Shown in pieces: positions 33,837 through 42,405 of a stretch of DNA of 64,000 bases. Under the pieces are notes generated by a model. The model saw only the letters and a program-made list of their open reading frames with translations. It was not told the DNA's origin and ran no database searches. The stretch spans positions 1,054,001 to 1,118,000 of the forward strand of contig NZ_JAUQUB010000001.1 of NCBI RefSeq assembly GCF_030580675.1. Reading direction: 5' to 3'. The DNA comes from Antiquaquibacter soli. GTDB lineage: Bacteria; Actinomycetota; Actinomycetes; Actinomycetales; Microbacteriaceae. How positions within the stretch are numbered: the first letter of the stretch is position 1; the number at the start of each line of letters is the position of its first letter. The position numbers were made by a program, and so were the translations under genes.

Positions 33837-36317
33837 TCAGCCTAGTTCGGACTCCCTGTGCACGTCCTCCGGATCCTTGTCCGGTCTCAGCCCTCGCCAG
33901 CTGGGATGACGGAGCTTGCCGGTCGGGGTCCACTCCGAGAACTCGACCTCGCCGACGATGCTCGGCGTGACCCAGTGGGCGTCGGATGCGTCGGGCCCCG
34001 GCACCTCGACGAACGGGCTCGTCTTGCGCTCGAGCCGCCGCAACCGGGTGCCGAGCTCAGCGAGCATCCGGTCGCTGAAGCCCGTGCCGACGCGGCCCAC
34101 GTACTCCAGTCCGTCGGTTCCGGGCACCCCCATGAGCAGCGATCCGACCTGGTGGGCCCGCGTCCCGGAACCGGGTCGCCACCCGCCGATCACGACCTCC
34201 TGGGAGAGGTGGTGCTTGATCTTGATCCAGGATGACGCGCGCTTTCCGGCCAGGTAGGCGGATGCCCGGCGCTTCGCCATGACCCCCTCGAGCCCGAGCT
34301 GCCGACTCGTCGCCACCGCCGCCCGGGCATCCCCGTCGAACACAGGCGGCAGCTGGATCGCGCCGCCAGGGCTCAGCGCGGCCTCGAGTCGCTCCCGCCG
34401 CTCCGACCAGGGACGCTGCACGAGCGACTCGCCGTCAAGCTCCAGGAGGTCGAAGACCATGAACTGGACGGGGGTGGTCGCCATCGCCGGCTCGACGTCC
34501 TTCGGCTTGGCGAGCTTCATGCGCTTCTGCAGCACGCCGAAGTCGGGGCGGCCTGCGGCGTTGAGCGCGATCACCTCGCCGTCGAGCACGGCGTCGGTGC
34601 GCAGCATCCCGGGCAGGGCCTGCAGCTCGGGATAGGTCGCCGTGACGTCGACGCCGTTACGGCTCCAGAGGCGCACCGTCCCGTCGCGCACCTCGGCGAT
34701 CGTGCGCACGCCGTCCCACTTCATCTCGAACGCCCACTCGTCCGTGTCGCCGAGCTCGCCGAGCGTGCCGGGGCTCGCGAGCATGGGGGAGAGCGAGCGC
34801 TCCGAGGCCGCGCGGGGTGGCCGGGTTCCGCCGATGACCTTGCGGCGGGAGTCGGCGCGGGCGTGGCGCGGCGGTTGCTCGTCGACCGGCTTCATGAGGT
34901 GGATGAGCCAGTTGTTCTCGTCCCCGTCGCGGCCGCCGGTCTGGATGAGGGCGTAGCGGTGGGACCCGTGCTTCTCGCCGTGAAGGGTAGCGATGACCTC
35001 TTTGCCGTCGCGCCACTTCTCGAGGTCGTAGGTTCCGCGATCCCAGATCGTGACCTCGCCCGCGCCGTACTGCCCGGCCGGGATGACTCCCTCGAACGCG
35101 CCGTAGGCGAGCGGGTGGTCCTCCGTCTGCACGGCGAGGTGGTTCTTGCCGGGGTCGGTCGGCACCCCCTTCGGCAGCGCCCAGCTCACGAGCACGCCGT
35201 CGTGCTCGAGCCGGAAGTCCCAGTGCAGCCGGGTCGCGTGGTGCTCCTGGATGACGAAGCTGTTTCCGCTCGAGGTCGGCGGTGCCTCGGCGGGCACGGG
35301 CTCGGGCGTCTTGTCGCCGTCGCGCATGCTGCGATAGGTAGCGAGCCGGTCATCCGGTCCGCCTGCGGCGATGAAGCCGGCCATGCGCTCGGGGGTGGGC
35401 TCAAGCGAGGCCAAGTGGCCCGCCGTGAGGTCGGCGAGCAGGTCTCCCTTCTTCTCGACCCGGCGGATGACCTCGCGGTAGTCGAGGTGCGCGAGGGTCG
35501 GGCTCTCGAGCTCCTTCCACGTGCGCGGCGCGGCGACCATGGGGTGGGCGCGGCCGCGCAGCGAGTACGGAGCGATCGTGGTCTTGCTGCCGTTGTTCTG
35601 GCTCCAGTCGACGAGCACCTTGCCCTCGCGCAGCGTCTTCTTCATATCGCTGACGATGAGGTCGGGATGATCGGCCTCGAGCGCCCGCGCGAGCTCGTGC
35701 GCGACATCCGACACCTGGTCGCTGGTCTGCTTCCCATCGAGGGCCGCATAGAGGTGGATTCCCTTCGACCCGCTCGTGACCGGGAACGGGTCGAGGCCCA
35801 TGTCCTTGAGGATGCGGCGCGCGAGGCGGGCGACCTCCGCGCACTCCGGGAGCCCCGCGCCGGGACCGGGGTCGAGGTCGAGCACGAGCCGATCGGGGTT
35901 CTTGCGCACCCCCGTTCGACCGAACTGCCACTGCGGCACGTGCAGCTCGAGGGCGGCGATCTGGCCGAACCACGTGAGCGTCGCGAGGTCGTTGACGAGC
36001 GGGTACGAGTTGACGTGGTCGGAGTGCTGGATGTCGCGGCGCAGCACCCACTGCGGCGTCGAGCGGTCGTCGAGGTTCTTCTGGAAGAACATCTCGCCCG
36101 GGTCATCCGCCGTTCCGACTCCGTTGACCCAGCGCTTGCGGGTGACGGGGCGGTTTGCGGCGTGGCGGATGAGCGGCTCGGCGACGCGCGCGTAGTAGTC
36201 GAGCACGTCCGCTTTCGTGGTGCCCGTCTCGGGGTAGAGCACCTTGTTCAGGCTCGTGAGCTTCAGCCGGTGGCCGTCGATCGTGACGACCTGGTCGTCC
36301 CCTGCTGCGGCTGCCAT
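33837..36317 (-). CDS. ligD: multifunctional NHEJ DNA ligase LigD
   Basis: LigD repairs double-strand breaks with Ku. This 826-residue protein has the mycobacterial order: a primase-like polymerase domain (about residues 10-300), a 3'-phosphoesterase domain (HHATRLHWDFRLEHDG, about 355-480), and an ATP-dependent ligase domain with nucleophile K533 in EMKWDG and an OB-fold to the end (VVIGGWRPGSG). All three look intact. ATG 36317 starts 12 codons after a TTG at 36353; neither has a strong ribosome binding site, and the ATG is preferred. It is divergent from ku. Confidence 0.95.
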   Translation of the reverse strand: MAAAAGDDQVVTIDGHRLKLTSLNKVLYPETGTTKADVLDYYARVAEPLIRHAANRPVTRKRWVNGVGTADDPGEMFFQKNLDDRSTPQWVLRRDIQHSDHVNSYPLVNDLATLTWFGQIAALELHVPQWQFGRTGVRKNPDRLVLDLDPGPGAGLPECAEVARLARRILKDMGLDPFPVTSGSKGIHLYAALDGKQTSDQVSDVAHELARALEADHPDLIVSDMKKTLREGKVLVDWSQNNGSKTTIAPYSLRGRAHPMVAAPRTWKELESPTLAHLDYREVIRRVEKKGDLLADLTAGHLASLEPTPERMAGFIAAGGPDDRLATYRSMRDGDKTPEPVPAEAPPTSSGNSFVIQEHHATRLHWDFRLEHDGVLVSWALPKGVPTDPGKNHLAVQTEDHPLAYGAFEGVIPAGQYGAGEVTIWDRGTYDLEKWRDGKEVIATLHGEKHGSHRYALIQTGGRDGDENNWLIHLMKPVDEQPPRHARADSRRKVIGGTRPPRAASERSLSPMLASPGTLGELGDTDEWAFEMKWDGVRTIAEVRDGTVRLWSRNGVDVTATYPELQALPGMLRTDAVLDGEVIALNAAGRPDFGVLQKRMKLAKPKDVEPAMATTPVQFMVFDLLELDGESLVQRPWSERRERLEAALSPGGAIQLPPVFDGDARAAVATSRQLGLEGVMAKRRASAYLAGKRASSWIKIKHHLSQEVVIGGWRPGSGTRAHQVGSLLMGVPGTDGLEYVGRVGTGFSDRMLAELGTRLRRLERKTSPFVEVPGPDASDAHWVTPSIVGEVEFSEWTPTGKLRHPSWRGLRPDKDPEDVHRESELG
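33839..33844 (-). promoter_or_regulatory. leaderless -10 box TAGGCT
   Basis: TAGGCT on the minus strand ends six bases before the ATG at 33832, overlapping the end of ligD. Confidence 0.5.
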
Positions 36318-36424
36318 GGCTCCATCTTGCGTCGCAAGGGGTGGCAGCGACAACCGGGAGGGTGTGTACTTGACATCGGCATGTTCATCATGTCCACATC
36401 ACGTCGCAGACAGCGGGAGGCACG
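36318..36424. promoter_or_regulatory. divergent ligD-ku intergenic region
   Basis: A consensus -35 TTGACA lies at 36370-36375 on the plus strand, facing ku, but the 17-base position holds only GC-mixed sequence without a good -10. GACAT (36372) and ATGTC (36390) form a loose inverted repeat. GGGAGG precedes the ku ATG. No LexA-type box is apparent. Confidence 0.35.
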
Positions 36425-37303
36425 ATGCGGTCGATCTGGAAGGGCGCCATCACGTTCGGGCTCGTCAATGTGCCGGTGAAGGTGTACACGGCTACCGAGG
36501 ACCACGACGTCTCGCTGCACCAGGTTCACGACAAGGACGGCGGGCGCATCCGCTATCGCCGCGTGTGCGAGATCGATGGCGAGGTCGTCGAGTACGCGAA
36601 CATCGCGAAGGCCTACGATGACGGCGAGCGCACGGTCGTGCTCACCGACGCCGACATGGCGTCGCTCCCCGCCGAGAAGAGCCGCGAGATCGATGTCGTC
36701 GAGTTCGTGCCGACCGAGCAGGTCGACCCGATCATGTTCGAGAAGAGCTACTACCTCGAGCCCGACTCCCGGTCGGTGAAGGCCTACGCGCTGCTGCGCC
36801 GCACGCTCGAAGAGAGCGACCGCACCGCGATCGTGAAGTTCGCCTTGCGTCAGAAGACCCGGCTCGGGGCCCTCCGCGTGCGGGGCGACGTGCTCATGCT
36901 CCAGTCCCTGCTGTGGGACGACGAGGTGCGCGAGGCGCGCTTCCCGGCTCTCGACGAGAAGGTCTCGATCTCGGCGAAGGAGCTCGAGATGTCGCAAGCG
37001 CTCGTGAAGAGCTTCGAGTCCGACTTCTCGCCCGAGAAGTTCACCGACGACTACCAGGATCAGCTCAAGGAGCTCATCGAGGCCAAGCTCGAGAAGGGCG
37101 ACGCCCTCGACACGGCGGAGACCTTCGGGGAGTCGGCGGAGGAGGGCGGCGGCGAAGTGCTCGACCTCATGGAGGCGTTGCGCCGCAGCGTCGAGAAGAA
37201 CCGCTCGCAGTCGGCGCCCGCGAAGAAGCCGGCTGCGAAGAAGGCGACCGCGGCGAAGCCGGCCGCGAAGAAGGCGCCGGCGAAGAAGAAGGCCTCCGCC
37301 TAG
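36425..37303 (+). CDS. ku: Ku, NHEJ end-binding protein
   Basis: Bacterial Ku forms a homodimeric ring on DNA ends and recruits LigD. The 292-residue protein begins with the hallmark MRSIWKGAITFGLVNVPVK (19 residues) and ends in a Lys/Ala/Pro tail (PAKK and AAKK repeats) of the type that lets actinobacterial Ku thread inward and bind DNA. ATG 36425 follows GGGAGG. Divergence from ligD with a 107-base shared promoter region supports a joint system. Confidence 0.95.
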   Translation: MRSIWKGAITFGLVNVPVKVYTATEDHDVSLHQVHDKDGGRIRYRRVCEIDGEVVEYANIAKAYDDGERTVVLTDADMASLPAEKSREIDVVEFVPTEQVDPIMFEKSYYLEPDSRSVKAYALLRRTLEESDRTAIVKFALRQKTRLGALRVRGDVLMLQSLLWDDEVREARFPALDEKVSISAKELEMSQALVKSFESDFSPEKFTDDYQDQLKELIEAKLEKGDALDTAETFGESAEEGGGEVLDLMEALRRSVEKNRSQSAPAKKPAAKKATAAKPAAKKAPAKKKASA

Positions 37304-38316
37304 CCGGTGGGGTGAGCGGCGTCGGAGCCGTCGACGGAGTGCGCCTCGCGGATCCGGCGGCCTTCCGCCTCGTCGGCTGAGCGCTGGCGCGCGAGCATGT
37401 GGTTGCGCGCCGTGCTGCGCAGTGCGACCTGGATGCTCTCCTCCGACGCCATGCCGGCGTGCAGCTGCCGCAGCCTCATGACCTCCGCATCCACTTCCGC
37501 GCCGAGCACGAGCACGAGGTTCGTGAGGTAGAGCCACAGCAGCACGACGAGGCCTCCGCCGAGCCAGCCGTACACGCGGTCGTAGGGGGCGACCGTGAAC
37601 ACGTAGACGGCGAAGGCGGCCGTCGCGAGGCTCCACACGCCGATCGCGAAGAGCGCGCCGTGGCTCACCCAGCGGATGCGCTCGTGGCGCACGTTGGGTG
37701 CGGCGTAGTACAGGAGCGCGACGATGAGCGTGACGAGGGCGGCGAGCACCGGCCAGCGGACGATCGAGAACGCGGTGACCCACGGCTCGCCGATGCCGAG
37801 TGAGCGTGCCGCCGCAGCGGCGATGCGCGGCGTCGTGACGAGCAAGGCGATGACGGCGGAGAACGCGACGAGCAGGAAGGCGGACAGCACGAGCATCAGT
37901 CCGCGGAACGTCCAGATCTGGCGGCCCTCCTGCACTTCGTAGGCGCCGTTGACCGCGCGGCCGAACGCCGTCGCGTAGCTCGCGAGCGACCAGAGGGACA
38001 GCGCGAGACCGATCGCGAGGGCGAGCCCGGGGTTGCCGATCGCGAGGAGCTGGCCGAGCGGCTCTCGGATCGTCTCGACGGTCGCCGGCTGGAGCACCTC
38101 TCCGAGGATCTCGAGGATGACCTCGGTCGCCCGATCGCCGTTGCCGAGCGCGAACGCGGAGACGACGGCGAGCGCGGCGGGGAAGATCGCAAGGCTCGCG
38201 AAGAAGCTGAGCGCCGCGGCGGAGTCCAACCCGCGGTGCCGGATGAACCCGTGCCACGCGCGGCGGGCCGCGAAGGCCCACGAGCTGCGCGGGAGTCCGC
38301 GCGAGGTGAGCGTCAT
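37300..38316 (-). CDS. YihY/BrkB family membrane protein
   Basis: This 338-residue protein has the six-helix core of the YihY/BrkB family (once misannotated as RNase BN), including GLDSAAALSFFASLAIFPA, a YGWLGGGLVVLLWLYLTN stretch and a cytoplasmic charged tail. Function is unknown; transport or envelope integrity has been proposed. The open frame reaches upstream but ATG 38316 fits the family's start and overlaps the stop of the preceding minus-strand gene. Confidence 0.85.
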   Translation of the reverse strand: MTLTSRGLPRSSWAFAARRAWHGFIRHRGLDSAAALSFFASLAIFPAALAVVSAFALGNGDRATEVILEILGEVLQPATVETIREPLGQLLAIGNPGLALAIGLALSLWSLASYATAFGRAVNGAYEVQEGRQIWTFRGLMLVLSAFLLVAFSAVIALLVTTPRIAAAAARSLGIGEPWVTAFSIVRWPVLAALVTLIVALLYYAAPNVRHERIRWVSHGALFAIGVWSLATAAFAVYVFTVAPYDRVYGWLGGGLVVLLWLYLTNLVLVLGAEVDAEVMRLRQLHAGMASEESIQVALRSTARNHMLARQRSADEAEGRRIREAHSVDGSDAAHPTG

Positions 38317-38792
38317 CGGGGGTTCCGCGACCGCTCCACGCCGAAGGGGAGGATCACCCACGCGAAGGCGATCCCGAGGAGGGTGACCGCGCCTGCCGCC
38401 CAGCCCCACTGCCTGCCGAGCACGACGTCGACGATCAGCAGGACAGTGCCGAGGATCGTGAGCCCGACGAAGAACAGCGTGACCTTGAGGACGCGGTTCG
38501 CGATTGTGACGATCTCATCCTTCGCCTTCTGCTTGAACAGCACCCGGTGCAGGCTCACCGGGGTGAGAGCGAGGATCGTGGTGATCGCGGCGGTCCCCAC
38601 GAGGATGAGGTACGTCGTGACCTGGTACTCGTCGAGCTCGGTGAACCGCGGCTGGAACGCGAGCGCGAGGAGGAACCCGGTGAGGATCTGAGTGCCGGTC
38701 TGGATGACGCGGAGCTCCTGCAGCAGCTCGGCCCACCTCCGGTTGAGGCGCTCCTGCTCGGTCTCGTCGTCGCGTTCGATGGTGCCGCTCAT
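38313..38792 (-). CDS. DUF6328 family membrane protein
   Basis: This 159-residue protein has a charged N-terminal helix ([19 protein letters not shown]) and four hydrophobic helices, the DUF6328 pattern common in actinobacteria. Function unknown. The frame runs far upstream inside the alkA-type gene, but ATG 38792 is placed six bases after a TACCAT box and is the natural start. It overlaps the BrkB gene by four bases, so both share a transcript. Confidence 0.75.
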   Translation of the reverse strand: MSGTIERDDETEQERLNRRWAELLQELRVIQTGTQILTGFLLALAFQPRFTELDEYQVTTYLILVGTAAITTILALTPVSLHRVLFKQKAKDEIVTIANRVLKVTLFFVGLTILGTVLLIVDVVLGRQWGWAAGAVTLLGIAFAWVILPFGVERSRNPR

Positions 38793-40249
38793 CCCTTGAT
38801 GGTAGCCACCGGGCGCGCCCGCCACAGGTGCAATCCCGCGTAGCTGCGCCACGGCGCCCAGCGCCGGCCGTGCTCGGCGAGGCCCCGAGCGGTCGACGGC
38901 AGTCCGAGGGCGGCGGCGCTCTGCAGCATGACGAGGTCGGTCGACAGGAGGGTGTCGGGGTTGCCGAGCACGCGCATTGCGAGATAGCCGGCGGTCCAAG
39001 GGCCGATGCCGGGGAGGGCGACGAGCTGCTCCGTGAACTCGGCGGCGGGCATCCCGACGTCCAGCCGCACGCGGCCCTCGACCACGGCCTCCGCGGCCCC
39101 GACGATCGTGGCGATGCGCGACGCCGGTCCGCGCAGCACCTCCCGGCCGCGCTCCGCGAACTGCTGCGCGGTCGGGAACCGCCCGTCCGACCCGAGCTCC
39201 CGCGTGAGCGTGCCGAGAACGGTGCGCGCTGCCGCGATCGAGATCTGCTGACCCACGAGGGTGCGGAACAGGGCCTCCTCCGGATCGAGCGCCCCGGGGA
39301 TGCGGATGCCCGGCACCGCCGCCACGAGCGGCGCGAGCGTGGCATCCGCCGCGAGTGCTCCGTCGATCGCGACCGAGTCCGCATCCAGGTCGAAGAGGCG
39401 ACGGACCCGGGCGACGAGGGGCGCGACATCCGCGATGCTCTCGAGCCGCGCGGAGCACACGACGCCGCTGTCGCCATCGAGCTCGATCCGGATGCTCGCC
39501 GCCCCACCGGGCAGACGCAGGGTCCGCTCGAACCAGTCGTGCCCGCCGGACTCGAGTCCGGCGATCGCGTGGTCTGCGAGGTAGCGCAGCACCCCCGTTC
39601 CGTCGAAGGGCGGCCGGGCCGGCAGCCGCAGCGTGATCGTCGTCGCGTCGTCGCTCGTCGGCGGTGCGGCACGACCGCGGCGCGCGAGGGCGCGCAACTG
39701 GGTGGGCGTGGTCTCGTAGACCGCGAGGATCGTGTCGTTGAACTGGCGGACGCTCGAGAACCCGCTCGCGAACGCGACATCCGCGACGGGCAGATCGGTC
39801 GAGGCGAGGAGCGTGCGGGCGCTGTGGGCGCGGTGCGCTCGAGCGAGCGCGAGGGGGCCGGCGCCGAGCTCCGCCGTGAGCACGCGAGTGAGGTGGCGGG
39901 GCGTGTAGCCGAGGCGCGACGCCAGACCGGGGACCCCTTCGCGCTCGACGACGCCATCGCCGATGAGCCGCATCGCGCGGGAGGCGAGATCGTCGGCGAG
40001 GTTCCAGTCGGGGGAGCCGGGCACGGCGTCGGGCTGGCAGCGCTTGCACGCGCGCAGCCCCGCCTCGTGAGCAGCGGCCGCCGTGCGGTAGAAGCGCACG
40101 TTCCGCGAGTGCGGCGTCATCGCGGGGCAGCTCGGCCGGCAGTAGATGCCGGTGGAGTGGACTCCCGCGATGAACTGGCCGTCGAATCGCGCATCTCGGG
40201 ATCGCAGGGCGCGATAGCGCTGCTCGAAGAGGTCGTCGGTCGCGGTCAC
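38789..40249 (-). CDS. Ada-AlkA fusion: methylation-responsive regulator and 3-methyladenine glycosylase
   Basis: This 486-residue fusion carries an N-terminal Ada metal-binding domain with Cys in YCRPSCPA and ACKRCQPD (one Cys accepts a methyl group from phosphotriesters), an AraC-type DNA-binding domain (about residues 95-190), an AlkA N-terminal domain, and an HhH-GPD glycosylase domain with the catalytic Asp after [15 protein letters not shown]. It therefore senses DNA methylation and removes alkylated bases. It lacks the Ada O6-methylguanine transferase domain. The start is GTG 40249. Confidence 0.92.
   Translation of the reverse strand: MTATDDLFEQRYRALRSRDARFDGQFIAGVHSTGIYCRPSCPAMTPHSRNVRFYRTAAAAHEAGLRACKRCQPDAVPGSPDWNLADDLASRAMRLIGDGVVEREGVPGLASRLGYTPRHLTRVLTAELGAGPLALARAHRAHSARTLLASTDLPVADVAFASGFSSVRQFNDTILAVYETTPTQLRALARRGRAAPPTSDDATTITLRLPARPPFDGTGVLRYLADHAIAGLESGGHDWFERTLRLPGGAASIRIELDGDSGVVCSARLESIADVAPLVARVRRLFDLDADSVAIDGALAADATLAPLVAAVPGIRIPGALDPEEALFRTLVGQQISIAAARTVLGTLTRELGSDGRFPTAQQFAERGREVLRGPASRIATIVGAAEAVVEGRVRLDVGMPAAEFTEQLVALPGIGPWTAGYLAMRVLGNPDTLLSTDLVMLQSAAALGLPSTARGLAEHGRRWAPWRSYAGLHLWRARPVATIKG
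38799..38804 (-). promoter_or_regulatory. leaderless -10 box TACCAT inside the upstream gene end
   Basis: TACCAT on the minus strand ends six bases before the DUF6328 ATG at 38792, within the last codons of the Ada-AlkA gene. Confidence 0.4.
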
Positions 40250-40301
40250 TCGTCCAGCGTCGCACCCGCGACCGACATCCTCTAGCGGGAATCGGACAGA
40301 G

Positions 40302-40733
40302 CTAGGCGCCCTGGGGGATGACTCCCTTGACGAGGACGAAGTCGTTGTAGGGCTCGTCCTCGCGAGTGAGCACGACGAGCCGGGCGCTCCGTGCTCGCTC
40401 GTAGAAGTCGAAGCGGGGGATGTTCTCGAGCTCGAAGTCCCGCCCCTCGGCGGCCCGCGCGAGCTCGAGGACGCGCACCGCGTTGGGAACCAGGTGATCG
40501 GGGTCGTCGTACGCCTCCATCTTCGCGACGGGCGGCACCGCGAAGTCGAGGGGCAGCACGCTCAGGATCGCCTCCGCCGCGCGCACGATCCCCGCGTCGA
40601 CTCGGACGACCGGCACTCCCGCCGAGTAGGCGGGGTAGTTGCGGTCGGCGAGCACGAGAGCGTCGCCGTGGCCGAGCTCGTCGAGGTGCTTGAGCAGCTC
40701 GCCGGACAGCAGCGGGTCGGTGTTCTTGAGCAT
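40302..40733 (-). CDS. RbsD/FucU family sugar mutarotase
   Basis: This 143-residue protein has the FucU/RbsD fold signature ([17 protein letters not shown]) and the C-terminal VLTRE(D)[12 protein letters not shown]. These enzymes interconvert alpha and beta forms of fucose or ribose. FucU length and the adjacency to a fucose-isomerase-like gene favour fucose or a related deoxy sugar over ribose. A GGAGG site lies five bases before the ATG, and 28 bases separate it from the isomerase gene. It is the last gene of the sugar operon. Confidence 0.85.
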   Translation of the reverse strand: MLKNTDPLLSGELLKHLDELGHGDALVLADRNYPAYSAGVPVVRVDAGIVRAAEAILSVLPLDFAVPPVAKMEAYDDPDHLVPNAVRVLELARAAEGRDFELENIPRFDFYERARSARLVVLTREDEPYNDFVLVKGVIPQGA

Positions 40734-40761
40734 CAGGCCTCCGATCGGGGGGAAGCCTAGC

Positions 40762-42405
40762 TCACGACGCGATGCGGGCGTCGCCGATGAGGTGCACGGT
40801 CACGCCGAGGGCATCGAACATGGCCGCCTTCGCCGTGAGAGCCCTGTCGGCGGTCTCCGCGTCGGGCGCGTAGACGAGCTGGGCGTGGTTCGCTTTGTGC
40901 CGCGCCATGAACTGGTCGCGGGTGACGCCGTGGAGCACGGCGTGCATGATCGGCCACTCCGGGTTCGTCGCCTGCCAGCGCCGCTCGGTCTCCTCCGCGG
41001 GGAGGTCGATCGCGGAGCCGCGTCCGAGGTCCACGTGGAGCCGGGCATCCTGGATGTAGACCCGCGACCAGACGACCTCGCCGGCCTTCGACACCCCCTT
41101 GATCGTCGAGCCGCCGAGCGGGAAGTACATGGGGTTCTGCCGCCAGCCGGTGGCGCCCGCGTAGCCCTCCGCGAAGTGCGAGGGCGGAACGGAGCCGGAG
41201 ATCTCGAACACCCACACGAACGTGCCGTCGAACTCCTCGCCCCACCGCACGTCGTGGAGCGTGTTCGCCGAGTCGAGCCCCATCGCCTGCCAGACGCGGT
41301 GGGTGATGAGGGCGTCGATCGCGACGCCCTCATCGGCCTCGTTCGCGAGCGGGACGGGCAGCCCCTCCCACAGCACCCGCGAGCCGTCGCGCGACCGCAC
41401 CGGCGGGCGCTCGGCGTTGTTGACGATGCCCTCCGCGAGGTCGGATGCCGGGCAGATGTCCTTGAGCCCCTGCTGGTACTGGATGCCGATCGCATCCAGC
41501 CCGAAGTCGTCGGCGATGCGCAGGAGCGCGATGTACATGCGCGCCTGGAGCAGCACCTGGCGCTCGGTGAGCTCGGTCGCCTCATCGCTGCCGAACGCGA
41601 AGGTCATGCCGTGCTCCAGCAGCCAGTCGAGCACGCCGCGCGCGTCATCCTCGCTCACGGTCTGCATCTCGGCCCACAGAGCGGACTGCGACAGGCGCTC
41701 CTTGTAGATGCCGAGCGGGTTCATGAGCTCGTCGTCGATGATCGCGTTGTACATCCCCATGCAGCCCTCGTCGAAGACGCCGAAGATCGCCTTGTCGGCG
41801 GTGAGCTGCGCGGCGAGCGCCCGCCCGAGCGCGACCTCGTCGGTCGCGGGGAGCGGCGGGAGCGGATGAACGTGCGAGTCGTCGTGGGCGATCGAGCCGG
41901 TCTCCACCCAGCTACGGATGCCGTCGAGGAACCACTCGTCGGTGAAGTCGACGCTCCAGATGCTCGAGTAGGGCTTGCCCATCTTCGTCAGGCCGCCGTT
42001 GAGGCCGAGGAGGCCGACGAGGCCGGGGGCGTCCCCCTCGAAGTTCGCGACCGTGAGGATCGGGCCGCGGTGGGTGCGCAGTCCCGCGAGCACGTGGTGG
42101 CTGTACTGCCAGACCGCCTCGGCGACGATGAGCGGCGCCTCCTCGGGGATCGCCGTGAACACCTCGAGCCCCATGCGCTGGCTCGAGATGAAGCCGTGGC
42201 CGGTGGCCGGGTCGACGGGGTTCGCCCGACGGATGTTCCAGCCGAGGTCGCCGAAGACGCGGGCCAGCTCGGCCTCCATGCGCTCTTGGATCGGCCAGCC
42301 GGACCGGTTGGGCGCCTCACGGAGGTCGCCGCTCGAGATGAGCCACGCCGTCTTCGGCTCGAGGGCCGGTCGGGTGACGGGTGAGGGGAGGGTGTACGCG
42401 GGCAT
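40762..42405 (-). CDS. L-fucose/arabinose isomerase-like protein
   Basis: This 547-residue protein has the size and overall pattern of the L-fucose isomerase family: an N-terminal alpha/beta part (ERMEAELARVFGDLG), a central section GVFDEGCMGMYNAIIDDEL carrying the expected metal-binding acidic residues, and a C-terminal domain ending with GVTRDQFMARHKANHAQLVYA. It would isomerise an aldose to a ketose with a divalent metal. It is divergent from classical FucI, so the substrate may be L-fucose, D-arabinose, L-rhamnose-like or another deoxy sugar. It overlaps the hydrolase gene (TGATG). Confidence 0.75.
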   Translation of the reverse strand: MPAYTLPSPVTRPALEPKTAWLISSGDLREAPNRSGWPIQERMEAELARVFGDLGWNIRRANPVDPATGHGFISSQRMGLEVFTAIPEEAPLIVAEAVWQYSHHVLAGLRTHRGPILTVANFEGDAPGLVGLLGLNGGLTKMGKPYSSIWSVDFTDEWFLDGIRSWVETGSIAHDDSHVHPLPPLPATDEVALGRALAAQLTADKAIFGVFDEGCMGMYNAIIDDELMNPLGIYKERLSQSALWAEMQTVSEDDARGVLDWLLEHGMTFAFGSDEATELTERQVLLQARMYIALLRIADDFGLDAIGIQYQQGLKDICPASDLAEGIVNNAERPPVRSRDGSRVLWEGLPVPLANEADEGVAIDALITHRVWQAMGLDSANTLHDVRWGEEFDGTFVWVFEISGSVPPSHFAEGYAGATGWRQNPMYFPLGGSTIKGVSKAGEVVWSRVYIQDARLHVDLGRGSAIDLPAEETERRWQATNPEWPIMHAVLHGVTRDQFMARHKANHAQLVYAPDAETADRALTAKAAMFDALGVTVHLIGDARIAS